64,000 nucleotides of DNA from CAVXDY01 sp963721335 (GTDB lineage: Bacteria; Actinomycetota; Thermoleophilia; Miltoncostaeales; Miltoncostaeaceae), in the NCBI GenBank assembly GCA_963721335.1, contig CAVRIV010000001.1, forward strand, positions 434,001-498,000, read 5' to 3'. Shown here piece by piece: positions 18,478 to 27,523 of the stretch. Under the pieces are notes generated by a model, which was given only the letters and a program-made list of their open reading frames with translations, was not told where the DNA came from and ran no database searches. Each line of letters opens with the position of its first letter. Within the stretch, counting starts at the first letter, position 1. Position numbers and translations under genes: made by a program.

Positions 18478-18483
18478 TATGCT
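18478..18483 (+). promoter_or_regulatory. -10 element for the ctaB operon
   Basis: TATGCT matches the TAnnnT pattern. Transcription from about 18490 would leave a leader of roughly 19 nt before the ATG at 18509. A -35 is not clear. Confidence 0.35.
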
Positions 18484-18508
18484 CGGGCGCGGTGAACGGC
18501 CAGGTGAC

Positions 18509-18706
18509 ATGACGCTGCGCATCTTCTCCCTGGCGCTGATCATCGCCCTCGCACTGCCCGCGACCGTGGGCATCCTGAGGCTCGCGCGGCAGGCACGCGA
18601 TCCCCAGGACACCGCGGGGCGCCGCCGGCTCGAGGCCCTCTGGGTGGTGGTGCCGGTCGCCCTGCTGGCGGCGCTGATCGCCTTCGCGGCCACGGCGGGG
18701 TCATGA
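18509..18706 (+). CDS. 66-residue two-TM protein resembling a COX2 transmembrane hairpin
   Basis: Two TM helices (about 4-22 and 45-63) are joined by a basic linker, and the second opens with RLEALWVVVPVALLAALIAF. That pattern (Leu-Glu-x-x-Trp-x-x-x-Pro) is the hallmark of the second TM helix of cytochrome oxidase subunit II; the coxB gene in this window has LEIVWTLVPTFLLVVMAVW at the same place. The periplasmic CuA domain is absent. The stop overlaps ctaB (ATGA), so it is co-translated with haem O synthase. It may be an oxidase assembly or haem-handling accessory; this is inference from similarity and context. Confidence 0.6.
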   Translation: MTLRIFSLALIIALALPATVGILRLARQARDPQDTAGRRRLEALWVVVPVALLAALIAFAATAGS

Positions 18707-19599
18707 GCACCGGCGCGCTCGCGCCTCGCGCGGCCGCGCGGCCGCTGTCGGTGGCGGCCGACTACGTGCGGCTGACCAAGCCGCGGGTCATCTCGCTCCT
18801 CCTCGTGACCACCGCCGGCGCGATGTGCGTGGCGGCGGGCGGGGTGCCGGACGGTTGGCTGCTGGTGTGGACGCTGGTGGGGGGCTACCTGGCCGCCGGG
18901 GGCGCGAACGCGATCAACCACTACGTCGACCGCGACATCGACGGGCGGATGGCGCGCACCACGTCGCGGCCCGTGGTGGCCGGGCGGGTGGCGCCGGCGC
19001 GTGCGCTGACCTTCGGCATCGGCCTCGGGGTGCTGAGCGCGCTCGTCCTCGGGACCATGGCCAACTGGCTGGCCGCGGCGCTGGCGATGCTCGGCCTGGC
19101 CCTCTACGTGGGCGTCTACACGCTCTGGCTCAAGCGCACGACGGTGCACAACATCGTCATCGGCGGCTCGGCCGGAGCGGTGCCGCCGCTGGTCGGCTGG
19201 GCGGCCGTGACGGGGGATCTCGGCCTCTCGGCCTGGCTTCTCTTCGCCATCGTCTTCTACTGGACGCCGCCCCACTTCTGGGCGCTGGCCCTGATGCTGA
19301 AGCGCGACTACGCCGCCGCGGGCGTGCCGATGCTGCCGGTGGTGCGGGGCGAGGAGGAGACCAAGCGGCTGATCCTGCTCTGGAGCGTGGTCATGGTGGC
19401 GGTCTCGCTCCTGCCGGTGGCCTCGGGGGCCGCCGGGTGGCTCTATCTGGGCGCGGCCCTGGTCCTGGGCGCCGTGTTCGTGGTGCTGGCCGCCCTCCTG
19501 GCGCGCGACGAGGGGATCGGGTGGGCGCGGGCGACCTTCCACTACTCCCTGCTCTATCTGGCGCTGATCTTCCTCGCCCTCGTGGTCGACGCGGCCTGA
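18703..19599 (+). CDS. ctaB: protoheme IX farnesyltransferase (haem O synthase)
   Basis: A 298-residue UbiA-superfamily membrane prenyltransferase that adds a farnesyl group to haem B, giving haem O for the aa3-type oxidase encoded nearby. The first Asp-rich motif is NAINHYVDRDIDGRMART, the region KPRVISLLLVTT is the family N-terminal signature, and VGWAAVTGDL and WTPPHFWALA are further CyoE/CtaB hallmarks. Nine TM helices are expected. It overlaps the small hairpin gene and is followed 7 bp later by an MFS gene. Confidence 0.93.
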   Translation: MSTGALAPRAAARPLSVAADYVRLTKPRVISLLLVTTAGAMCVAAGGVPDGWLLVWTLVGGYLAAGGANAINHYVDRDIDGRMARTTSRPVVAGRVAPARALTFGIGLGVLSALVLGTMANWLAAALAMLGLALYVGVYTLWLKRTTVHNIVIGGSAGAVPPLVGWAAVTGDLGLSAWLLFAIVFYWTPPHFWALALMLKRDYAAAGVPMLPVVRGEEETKRLILLWSVVMVAVSLLPVASGAAGWLYLGAALVLGAVFVVLAALLARDEGIGWARATFHYSLLYLALIFLALVVDAA

Positions 19600-19606
19600 T
19601 CCCGGG

Positions 19607-20818
19607 ATGGGGCGCGAGACCCCCTACGGCGCGCGCGGTCCGGCCTTTCTGCTCTCACCTCTCGGGATCGTCTTCACGACCGTCGTGATCGACCTCGTGG
19701 GGTTCGGGATCGTGCTGCCCATCCTGCCCCTGTGGGCCGAGACGTTCGGCGCATCCCCCACCCAGATCGGCCTTCTGACGGCCTCCTACGCGGTGATGCA
19801 GCTGCTGTTCGCCCCGGTGTGGGGGCGGCTCTCCGACCGCTACGGCCGCCGCCCGGTGATCCTGGCCTCGCTGGCCGGGAGCGCGGTGGCGGCGCTCCTG
19901 ATCGGGCTCGCCGGAACGCTGCTGGTGCTGTTCCTGGCCCGGATCCTGCAGGGGGTCGCCGGAGCGTCCTACGCCGCCGCCCAGGCCTACGTGGCCGACG
20001 TGACGGAGGCCCGCGACCGGGCGCGCGGCATGGGCATGATCGGCGCGGCGTTCGGGATCGGCTTCGTGCTGGGCCCCGCCCTCGGCGCCCTCTGCTCGGT
20101 GGTCGACCGGCGCCTTCCGTTCTTCGTGGCCGCGGCGCTGGCGGCGACGAACCTGCTCATCGCCCACCGCCGCCTGCCCGAGTCGCGCCGCGCCGGTGGG
20201 CCGGCCGCGCCGGCGCCGCGGGTCAGCCTTCTGCGCCGCGCGCTCTCGCGCCGCGAGCTGGGCCCGTTGCTGGCCCTGTCGTTCATCGCCACATTCGCCT
20301 TCGTGGGCATGGAGTCCACCTTCGCCCTCTTCGGCGAGCACCGCTTCGAGTACGGCCAGGTGGAGATGGGGCTCCTGTTCACCTTCATCGGGGTGCTGGC
20401 CGCGCTGTCGCAGGGGGTGCTGGTGGGGAGGCTGGTCGAGCGCCGCGGGGAGACGCCCGTGATGATCGCGGGGCTGGCGGGCACCTCGGTGGCGCTGCTC
20501 GTCGTGGCCGTCGCCGAGAGCCTGTGGCTCCTGCTGGTGGGGCTGGCCCTCCTCGCCGTGGCCTCGGGACTCGTCTTCTCCACGACCACGGCCCTCATCT
20601 CCCTGGCGGCGGGGGAGCGCGAGCAGGGAGCGGTCCTCGGCCTCACGGCCTCGGTGGGCGGCGCGGCCCGCATCGCCGGGCCGGTGGTGGCGACCCTGCT
20701 CTTCCAGCACTCGGGCGTGGCCACGCCGCTGGTCGTGGGGGCGGTGCTCTTCGCCCTCTGCGTGGCGGGGGCGGCGTGGACCGTCAGGCCCAGTCGGTCA
20801 CCAGCCGCGGCGGCGTGA
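19607..20818 (+). CDS. MFS transporter, TetA/multidrug type
   Basis: A 403-residue major facilitator with 12 predicted TM helices. Motif A lies in the 2-3 loop (GRLSDRYGRRPVI), the TM1 signature is DLVGFGIVLPILPLW, and motif C-like GIGFVLGPALGAL lies in TM5, as in TetA-type drug/H+ antiporters. The substrate is unknown. It follows ctaB by 7 bp and may be co-transcribed. Its 3' end overlaps the convergent osmC-like gene by 35 bp. Confidence 0.85.
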   Translation: MGRETPYGARGPAFLLSPLGIVFTTVVIDLVGFGIVLPILPLWAETFGASPTQIGLLTASYAVMQLLFAPVWGRLSDRYGRRPVILASLAGSAVAALLIGLAGTLLVLFLARILQGVAGASYAAAQAYVADVTEARDRARGMGMIGAAFGIGFVLGPALGALCSVVDRRLPFFVAAALAATNLLIAHRRLPESRRAGGPAAPAPRVSLLRRALSRRELGPLLALSFIATFAFVGMESTFALFGEHRFEYGQVEMGLLFTFIGVLAALSQGVLVGRLVERRGETPVMIAGLAGTSVALLVVAVAESLWLLLVGLALLAVASGLVFSTTTALISLAAGEREQGAVLGLTASVGGAARIAGPVVATLLFQHSGVATPLVVGAVLFALCVAGAAWTVRPSRSPAAAA

Positions 20819-21281
20819 CCAGGGTCTGCATCACCACGCAGTAGCGCTCGGTCTTCTCGGCCAGCGCGCGCAGCGCGTCGGGCTCCGCGCCCGGGGCGTC
20901 GATGTCGAAGCGCACCCGCACCTCCTCGAAGCCCACCGGGACGTCGCGCCGGGTGCCCAGCGTGCCCTGGAGGTCGAGGTCGCCGTCCACGGTGACCCCG
21001 ATCCGCTCGACAGGGATCTCCATCGCGGCGGCCACCATCTGGCAGGTGATCTGGGCGCATGCCGCGAGCGCGCCCAGGAGCAGATCCCCCGAGCAGGCCG
21101 CTCCGCCCGGCCCCCCGACGCCGGCATGGGCCTCGGCCGCCTGGATCGCGCGCCCCACCTCCACCGAGCAGGAGACCGGCGTGCCGGTGGGTGCGCCCAC
21201 CGCGGTCAGGGTGATCCGGGAGCTGCCGGGATCGGCCCGGTAGCCGTCCTTGAGGGGCTTCTGAAGCGTGCGTACGTCCAT
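20784..21281 (-). CDS. OsmC/Ohr-like protein
   Basis: A 165-residue OsmC-family protein, a group of thiol peroxidases that reduce organic hydroperoxides. Cysteines are found in PVSCSVEV and in the conserved helix GDLLLGALAACAQIT, where the second peroxidatic-type Cys of the family lies. Start ATG 21281 is used because AAGGAG lies 8 nt upstream and MDVRTLQKPLK fits the family; the longer upstream frame is not conserved. Convergent with the MFS gene and divergent from coxB. Confidence 0.75.
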   Translation of the reverse strand: MDVRTLQKPLKDGYRADPGSSRITLTAVGAPTGTPVSCSVEVGRAIQAAEAHAGVGGPGGAACSGDLLLGALAACAQITCQMVAAAMEIPVERIGVTVDGDLDLQGTLGTRRDVPVGFEEVRVRFDIDAPGAEPDALRALAEKTERYCVVMQTLVTPPRLVTDWA

Positions 21282-21372
21282 CCCGTCATCTCCTTCGCGG
21301 GCGTGGCCTGAGCACCCCGCCGAGGGACGTCTGACCCTCGGAAAGCACTCACTCGGCCGGGTTTCCAAGTGA

Positions 21373-21378
21373 TAGCTT
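21373..21378 (+). promoter_or_regulatory. -10 element of coxB (leaderless)
   Basis: TAGCTT ends 6 nt before the GTG start at 21385 and no Shine-Dalgarno is present, so the coxB mRNA probably begins at its start codon. Confidence 0.45.
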
Positions 21379-21384
21379 GCCGCC

Positions 21385-22203
21385 GTGCTGAGGAGTCGTC
21401 ACACCGTCCCCCTGCTCGTTCTGGCGGTCGTGATCGGAGGAGCGACGACGGCTGTCGCCCTCCTCATCGACTGGCTCCCTGAGCAGGCCTCGGAGCAGGC
21501 CGAGCGGGTCGACACCCTCATGTGGTTCGTCGTCTGGGCGTCGGTCGTGATCTTCACCCTGGTCGCGACGGTCCTCGTCTACTCGGCCTTCCGCTTCCGC
21601 GCGGAGCCCGGCGACGAGAGCGACGGACCGCCCATCCACGGCAACACCAAGCTCGAGATCGTCTGGACCCTGGTGCCGACGTTCCTGCTCGTGGTGATGG
21701 CCGTCTGGGCCTACCTCGTCCTCTCCGACAACGAGGCCCTCGCCAGCGACCGGATGGTGGTCGACGTGACCGCCGAGCAGTTCGTCTGGAGCTTCACCTA
21801 CCCCGGCGGGCAGATCGCCTCGGGCGACCTGCGCCTGCCGAACGGGCGTCAGGTGGTGCTGAAGATGCGCTCCAAGGACGTGATCCACGACTTCTACGTC
21901 AAGGAGTGGCGGGTGAAGGAGGACGTGGTTCCGGGCATCACCACCCAGGTGATCGTCAATCCCGACCGGACGGGGACCTTCCAGGTCATCTGCGCCGAGC
22001 TGTGCGGCGCGGGCCACAGCGTCATGCGCACTCGCGTGATCGTGATGGAGCCCTCCGCCTACGAGGCCTGGCTCGCGCAGGCCCAGACCACCGTCGCCGC
22101 CCAGGCGCCCCCCGCCCAGGCCCCGCCGGCCCAGGGCTCGACCACCGCCCCCGCCGAGGGCGAGACCACCGCGCCCGCCGAGGGAACCACGACCGCGCCG
22201 TGA
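21385..22203 (+). CDS. coxB: cytochrome c oxidase subunit II
   Basis: A 272-residue subunit II. Two TM helices (about 8-28 and 47-69, with the LEIVWTLVP helix at 90-113) precede a cupredoxin domain with the full CuA site: His168, Cys203, Glu205, Cys207, His211 and Met214 (CAELCGAGHSVM). After the CuA domain there is no cytochrome c domain; instead a short AQAPP / TTAPAEG repeat tail closes the protein. Electrons probably come from the lipoprotein cytochrome c at the end of the operon. Start GTG 21385 is fixed by the promoter. Confidence 0.94.
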   Translation: MLRSRHTVPLLVLAVVIGGATTAVALLIDWLPEQASEQAERVDTLMWFVVWASVVIFTLVATVLVYSAFRFRAEPGDESDGPPIHGNTKLEIVWTLVPTFLLVVMAVWAYLVLSDNEALASDRMVVDVTAEQFVWSFTYPGGQIASGDLRLPNGRQVVLKMRSKDVIHDFYVKEWRVKEDVVPGITTQVIVNPDRTGTFQVICAELCGAGHSVMRTRVIVMEPSAYEAWLAQAQTTVAAQAPPAQAPPAQGSTTAPAEGETTAPAEGTTTAP

Positions 22204-22223
22204 TGAGCTAGCCGAGACAAGCC

Positions 22224-24990
22224 ATGGCCACCACCACCCCCCACGCACCCAGCAGCCCCGGCGGGCACGTGCACCACATGGACCCGCGCCCGCTCTCCTA
22301 CTGGTGGAAGCGCACGGTCCTGTGGAGCGTCGGCGGCGTCCTCTTCGCGTTCGCCCTGGTCTGGCTCCTGCGGAGCCTCTTCAACAACACCCCGACGTGG
22401 GAGCCCGAGGTCTACACGGCCGCCGCCGCGTTCATCGGGTCGGTGGCGTTCCTGATCGGGATCGGCTGCTTCGACTACTGGTGGCGCTGGATGACCGGGC
22501 GCCGGGTGGACCCCGAGGACCACTCGATGCACGGGGCCCAGAGCTGGCGCGACTACTTCAAGGTCAACACCGACCACAAGGTCATCGGGACGCAGTACCT
22601 CGTGGTGGTGTTCTTCTTCTTCGTCATCGGCGGCATCTTCGCCGAGCTGGTGCGGGCCGAGCTCGCGACCCCCGACCAGACGCTCGGGAGCGGTCAGACC
22701 TACAACGGCCTCTTCAGCGTCCACGCGACGCTGATGATCTTCCTCTTCGTCATCCCGGCGTTCGCGGGCCTCGCCAACTACGTCCTCCCGATCATGATCG
22801 GGGCGAAGGACATGGCGTTCCCGCGCCTCAACGCCCTCTCGCTCTGGATGCTCATCCCGGGCGGCCTGATGATGGCGATCAGCCCGCTCTTCGGCGCCTT
22901 CGCCACCGGCTGGACGGCCTACGTGCCGCTGGCCAACCAGGGCGGCACCGGCCAGACCCTCTTCGAGGTCGGCGTCCAGTTCGCGGGCGCCAGCTCGATC
23001 GCCACGGCGATCAACTTCCTGGTCACCATCTTCACCATGCGCGCGCCGGGCATGACCGTCTGGCGCATGCCGCTGCTGGTGTGGGCCAACGCCACCACCT
23101 CGGCGCTCGTGGTCTTCGGCACGCCGTTCATCGCCGGCTCCCAGTTCATGACCCTGTTCGACCGGGTCATGGGGACGAACTTCTTCGACCCCACCGAGGG
23201 CGGGGACGTCGTGATGTACCAGCACGTCTTCTGGTTCTACTCGCACCCGGCCGTCTACATCATGATGCTGCCCGGCTTCGGGATCGTCAGCGAGGTCATC
23301 GCCACGTTCTCGCGCAAGCCGATCTTCGGCTACCGGGCGCTGGCGTTCTCGACGGTCGCGATCGCGGTGCTGGGATTCGGCGTCTGGGCGCACCACATGT
23401 TCGTCAGCGGCATGGCCCCCTGGCTGCGCGTGCCGATGATGATCACCACGATCATCATCGCCATCCCCACCGGCGTGAAGGTGTTCTCGTGGCTCGGCAC
23501 GCTCTGGGAGGGGAAGATCCACCTGAAGACCCCCATGCTCTTCGCGATGGGGTTCATCGCCACGTTCGTGATCGGCGGCCTCTCGGGGGTGATGCTGGGC
23601 ACGATCCCGGTGGACATCCAGGTCACCGACACCTACTTCGTGGTGGCGCACATCCACTACGTGTTCGTCGGCGGCAGCGTCTTCACCATCTTCGCGGGAG
23701 TCCACTACTGGTTCCCGAAGATGACCGGGCGGATGTACAACGAGCGCCTCGGCCAGATCACCTTCTGGCTGTTGTTCATCGGCTTCAACGCCACGTTCCT
23801 GCCGATGCACTGGCTGGGCATGCATGGCATGCCGCGCCGGGTGGCGGCCTACGACGACCGCTTCACCACCCTGAACCAGGTCATCAGCGGCGCGTCGCTG
23901 ATCATGACCGTCGGGGTCCTGATCTTCTTCTACAACATGATCACGTCGTGGCGGAGCGGCCCGCCGGCACCGTGGAACCCGTGGCGCGGGCGCACGCTGG
24001 AGTGGCTCGTCTCCTCGCCTCCGTCGCTCTTCAACTTCGAGGCGACCCCTCAGGTGGTCGGCGGCCCCTACCAGTACGGCGTGCCCGGCGCGCGGCACGC
24101 GGTGGTCTTCGCCCCCGAGGAGATCGGCGGCGAGCTCACCGAGACCGAGAAGCGCACGATCCTGGTCATCGCCAACCAGACCGTGGCCTCGAGCACCCTC
24201 ATCGACGAGATCCGCCGGCGTGCCCACGAGGGCTTCTGGCGCTTCACGATCGCCGTGGCCACCGAGGGCGGTGACCGGGCCGCCGCCGAGAGGCGGCTGC
24301 AGGTGACGCTCTCGGTGCTGGCCGAGGCCGGCCTGGACGCCAGCGGCACCGTGGTCGAGGGTGACCCGTTCGCCGCCGTGGAGGCCGTGACCAGGGACGA
24401 GGACATCCACGAGATCATCCTCGCGACCTACCCGACGGGCAGCTCCGCCTGGATGGACGACGACGTGCTGGACCGCCTGCGCAAGGCCACGGGCCTCGGG
24501 GTGACCCGTGTGGTCGTGCGGCCCGAGGAGGCCCGCGAGCCGCTGGCCCGCGCGGGCGTGGCGCAGGTGGCCGTGATCGCCGACGAGGCGCTCGGCGCGG
24601 TGGGTCTCGCCGCGGCGCTGCGCGAGCGTGCCGACCGCGGCGCGATCGCCGTCGTCCTGCTCGCGCCGATGGCCCTCGAGGGACCGGGCTGGACCGACGA
24701 GGCCGAGTCGCTCCGCGTCGCCACATCCGAGCGCGTCCGCGCGGCCATCGACGAGCTGCAGGCGGCCGGGATCCAGGCCCGCGGCGAGGTGCTCGACGGC
24801 GACGCCGCCGAGGCCGCTCGCGTGGCGCGGGCGGCGTACTCGGCCGACACGGTCCTGATCGTCGCCACCCGCGGCAGCCGCCTCGACTCCGACGAGGCCC
24901 TCGCCGCGGTCCAGGCCGCCGCCGCGCGGCGCGACCGTGGAGCGCGTCGTGGTGGACGCCGAGGCGCCGGCCTCGCCGGCGGGGAGCTAG
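22224..24990 (+). CDS. coxA: cytochrome c oxidase subunit I, A2 type, with N-terminal TM extension and C-terminal double USP-like region; frameshifted
   Basis: Proton-pumping oxidase core. Haem a ligands are His167 and His478, haem a3 is His476, and CuB is His341, His390 and His391 with Tyr345. The motif YSHPAV (339-344) replaces XGHPEV, defining the A2 subfamily, which lacks the D-channel glutamate. Before the core are two extra TM helices (about 31-52 and 64-83). After it (from about 640) come two tandem universal-stress/nucleotide-binding-like domains (TILVIANQTVASSTLIDEIRR..., VAVIADEALGAVGLAAALRE...), roughly 270 residues not normally part of subunit I. A single inserted base at about 24930 breaks the frame near the end; removal gives ATVERVVVDAEAPASPAGS and the TAG at 24988-24990, directly abutting coxC. 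Confidence 0.88.
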
Positions 24991-25605
24991 TTGGCCACCA
25001 CCGAGCCCCCGGTCCAGACGGTCGCGCCCCCGCCTTCCCGGGGGTCCCAGATCAGCTCGGGCGTGCTGTGCATGGTCTTCTTCATCGGCTCCGAGGTGAT
25101 GCTGTTCGGCTCCCTCTTCACGGCCTACTTCTTCGTCCGGTTCAACATCTCCGACCAATGGCCGCCGCTCAACGCCGAGGGCGAGCCGTTCGAGCTGCCC
25201 AAGGTGATCACGGCGGTGAACACCGCCATCCTGGTGTCGTCCAGCTTCACCATCTGGTGGGCCGAGCATCGCCTCCGGCACGGGGACCGCAAGGGGCTCG
25301 CGCGGGGCCTCCTCGTCACGCTCTTCCTGGGCGCGACCTTCCTGATCATCCAGATCAACGAGTACGTCCACCTGGGCTTCACCCCGCACGACCAGGCGTT
25401 CGGATCGACCTTCTACGTCCTCACGGGCACGCACGGGCTCCACGTGTTCGTGGGCCTCACGATCCTCACGCTCTGCTACATCCGGGTGGTCAAGGCGCAC
25501 GACTTCACGCCCACCTGGGCCACGCCCCTCCAGGCCGGGAGCATCTACTGGCACTTCGTGGACGTGGTCTGGGTGCTGCTGTTCGTGCTCGTCTACCTCA
25601 TATGA
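24991..25605 (+). CDS. coxC: cytochrome c oxidase subunit III
   Basis: A 204-residue subunit III with five TM helices: the segment GVLCMVFFIGSEVMLFGSLF, the conserved Glu in FIGSEVM, and the signatures FYVLTGTHGLHVFVGL and YWHFVDVVWVLLF. It starts with TTG immediately after the coxA stop. Length is normal for the short five-helix actinobacterial type. It overlaps the cytochrome c gene by 4 bp (ATGA). Confidence 0.92.
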   Translation: MATTEPPVQTVAPPPSRGSQISSGVLCMVFFIGSEVMLFGSLFTAYFFVRFNISDQWPPLNAEGEPFELPKVITAVNTAILVSSSFTIWWAEHRLRHGDRKGLARGLLVTLFLGATFLIIQINEYVHLGFTPHDQAFGSTFYVLTGTHGLHVFVGLTILTLCYIRVVKAHDFTPTWATPLQAGSIYWHFVDVVWVLLFVLVYLI

Positions 25606-26060
25606 GCGTCGGCATCCGCTCACGGCGGCGCGCCGGGATCGCGGCGGCGCTGGCCCTCGGCCTCGGCTCGCTGGCCCTCACGGGCTGCGGCGGGGACACC
25701 ACCGCGGACGTCGCCGCCGGGAAGCAGACCTTCTCCAACCTCTGCGCGAGCTGTCACACGCTGGCCGACTCCGGCAAGCCGCCGTCGAACATCGGCCCGA
25801 ACCTCGACGACGCCTTCCGCGCGTCACGCCAGGTGGGCATGAGCGACGAGCAGTTCGCCGGCCTGGTCAAGGAGTGGGTCAACCTGGCCCAGCCGCCGAT
25901 GCCCCGCAAGCTGGCGACCGGCCAGGACCTCGAGAACGTCGCCGCGTACGTGGCCTCGGTGGCGGGCACGGACCCGGAGAGCCCGCCGCGCCCGGCCCCC
26001 GAGCCGACGCCCCAGGTGCCGCCGAACGACCGCCAGCAGCTCGACCCGGCCGGACCCTGA
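25602..26060 (+). CDS. cytochrome c lipoprotein of the caa3-type oxidase
   Basis: A 152-residue lipoprotein. The signal ends in LTGC (Cys29). A single class I haem c site CASCH lies at 48-52, and a Met ligand in PPMPRK. The C-terminal tail is rich in Pro. It should be the electron donor to the CuA site of subunit II, replacing the fused c domain of classical caa3 enzymes. The ATG overlaps the coxC stop and the stop overlaps the putative CTG start of the next gene. Confidence 0.9.
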   Translation: MSVGIRSRRRAGIAAALALGLGSLALTGCGGDTTADVAAGKQTFSNLCASCHTLADSGKPPSNIGPNLDDAFRASRQVGMSDEQFAGLVKEWVNLAQPPMPRKLATGQDLENVAAYVASVAGTDPESPPRPAPEPTPQVPPNDRQQLDPAGP

Positions 26061-26761
26061 GCGGGAGGCTCGCGGGCCGGCGGGCGATCGTGACCGGCGC
26101 GTCGCGCGGAGTGGGCCGCGCCGTGGCCGAGGCGTTCGCCGCGGAGGGCGCCCGGCTGGTGGTGACGGCCACGCGGCGCGAGCACCTCGACGCCGTGACC
26201 GCGAGGATCGGTGAGGCGGGCGGCGAGGCGCACGCCCTCGCGCTTGACCTGGCCGACACCGCCGCCGTGCGGGCCGCCGCAGGCGAGGCCCTCGCGGTCC
26301 TGGGACGCGTGGACGTCCTGGTCAACAACGCCGGCCTGCTGGGGGAGCGCCGGCCGCTGGCCGACTACCCGCTCGACCTCTGGGAGCGCGTCCTGGCCGT
26401 GAACGTCACCGGCACCCTGGCGCTGATCCAGAGCGTGCTCCCGGGCATGTCGCACGGGGCGGCGATCGTGAACGTCACGTCGGGCGCCGCCGGCCGTCCC
26501 TCATGGGGCGCCTACGCCATCTCCAAGCTGGCCCTCGACGGCATCACGGCCATTCTGCGCCAGGAGCTGGCGGACCGCGCGATCCGGTGCGTGGGCGTCA
26601 ACCCGGGGCCCGCCCGCACCGCCATGCGGGCACGCGCCTATCCCGACGAGGACCCCGCCACCGTGCCGCACCCGTCCAGCCTCGCGGAGCCGTTCATCGC
26701 CATCGCGGCGGGCGCCGACCCGGGCCCGCACGTGGAGGCCGCGCAGTGGACCGGGCGCTGA
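26057..26761 (+). CDS. short-chain dehydrogenase/reductase, probable CTG start
   Basis: Classical SDR of about 234 residues: cofactor loop TGASRGVG, NNAG motif (LVNNAGLLG), catalytic Ser in IVNVTSGAAG and Tyr-x-x-x-Lys in YAISK. The residue after beta2 (TATRR) suggests NADP(H). No ATG/GTG/TTG precedes the first beta strand; a CTG at 26057 overlaps the preceding TGA (CTGA) exactly as GTGA pairs do elsewhere, so it is the best start. The first regular codon, GTG 26090, would delete beta1. Substrate unknown. Confidence 0.78.
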   Translation: MSGRLAGRRAIVTGASRGVGRAVAEAFAAEGARLVVTATRREHLDAVTARIGEAGGEAHALALDLADTAAVRAAAGEALAVLGRVDVLVNNAGLLGERRPLADYPLDLWERVLAVNVTGTLALIQSVLPGMSHGAAIVNVTSGAAGRPSWGAYAISKLALDGITAILRQELADRAIRCVGVNPGPARTAMRARAYPDEDPATVPHPSSLAEPFIAIAAGADPGPHVEAAQWTGR

Positions 26762-27456
26762 CCGCGGCGCCGGGGCCGATCCCGCTCCTCGCCCCCACGG
26801 ACGGGTGGCGCGAGGTGCCGATCGAGCCCGTGGACGAGCCGCTCGTGGCGGTGGCGGAGATCGGCCCCCGGGTCCATGACGACCCGCGCTACCACGCCAT
26901 GGGACTTCCCGGAGCCGTGCCGTGCGGGTGGGTGCGCGAGGGAGTGGCCGAGCGGCTGGCCGCCGTGGCCGGCGGGCTGCCCGACGGCCGGTCGCTGGTG
27001 GTGTGGGACGGCTACCGCCCCATCGAGACCCAGGCCGCCCTCTACCACGCGTACGTCGAGGAGCTGGCGATGATCCACGACGACTGGCCCGCCGAGGCGC
27101 TCGAGGTGGCCGCCTCCCGGTACGTCACCCCGCCCTCCCGCGCCCTCTCCGCTCCTCCGCCCCACCTCACGGGGGGCGCGGTCAACCTCACCCTGGGCGA
27201 CGGGGACGGCCGGCCGCTCGACCTGGGCACGGGCTTCGACGCCTTCGTCCCGGCGGCGGGCGCCCGCGCCCTGGAGGAGACGCCGGGCCCGGTGCGCGAC
27301 CTGCGGCGGACGCTGTACTGGGCGATGGCCGGCCAGGGCTTCACGGCCTACCTCGAGGAGTGGTGGCACTTCGACTACGGCAATCAGTTCTGGGGCCTGG
27401 CGACGGGCCGGGCGGCGTGTTACGCGGGGGCGCGGGCTCCGGCGCGGTCCGGCTGA
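26746..27456 (+). CDS. D-Ala-D-Ala dipeptidase (VanX/DdpX-like) with altered zinc ligand
   Basis: A 236-residue peptidase M15D homologue. Conserved elements are the substrate-binding DGYRP (Arg91), the zinc His140 (PPHLTGGAVN), and EEWWHF with catalytic Glu205 and zinc His208. The family zinc-ligand Asp, seven residues after the first His (HxxGxxxD), is Asn147 here (AAC where GAC would give Asp). If real, this would weaken or abolish zinc binding. Start GTG 26746 overlaps the SDR gene by 16 bp. The role would be turnover of D-Ala-D-Ala in wall recycling. No vanHA genes are adjacent. Confidence 0.82.
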   Translation: MDRALTAAPGPIPLLAPTDGWREVPIEPVDEPLVAVAEIGPRVHDDPRYHAMGLPGAVPCGWVREGVAERLAAVAGGLPDGRSLVVWDGYRPIETQAALYHAYVEELAMIHDDWPAEALEVAASRYVTPPSRALSAPPPHLTGGAVNLTLGDGDGRPLDLGTGFDAFVPAAGARALEETPGPVRDLRRTLYWAMAGQGFTAYLEEWWHFDYGNQFWGLATGRAACYAGARAPARSG

Positions 27457-27491
27457 GGGATTCCCCTCATGCGCTCCGTGGTGTCCATGCC

Positions 27492-27497
27492 TAGGGT
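27492..27497 (+). promoter_or_regulatory. -10 element upstream of the 68-residue gene
   Basis: TAGGGT fits TAnnnT. A start near 27504 gives a leader of about 20 nt carrying AAGGAGG before ATG 27524. No clear -35. Confidence 0.3.
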
Positions 27498-27523
27498 CGC
27501 GTGAGCGAGCCAAGGAGGTCGGC

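Noticed and set aside
22059..24410. 783-codon minus-strand ORF
   Set aside because: Antisense shadow of coxA/coxB; the sense proteins have complete catalytic motifs.
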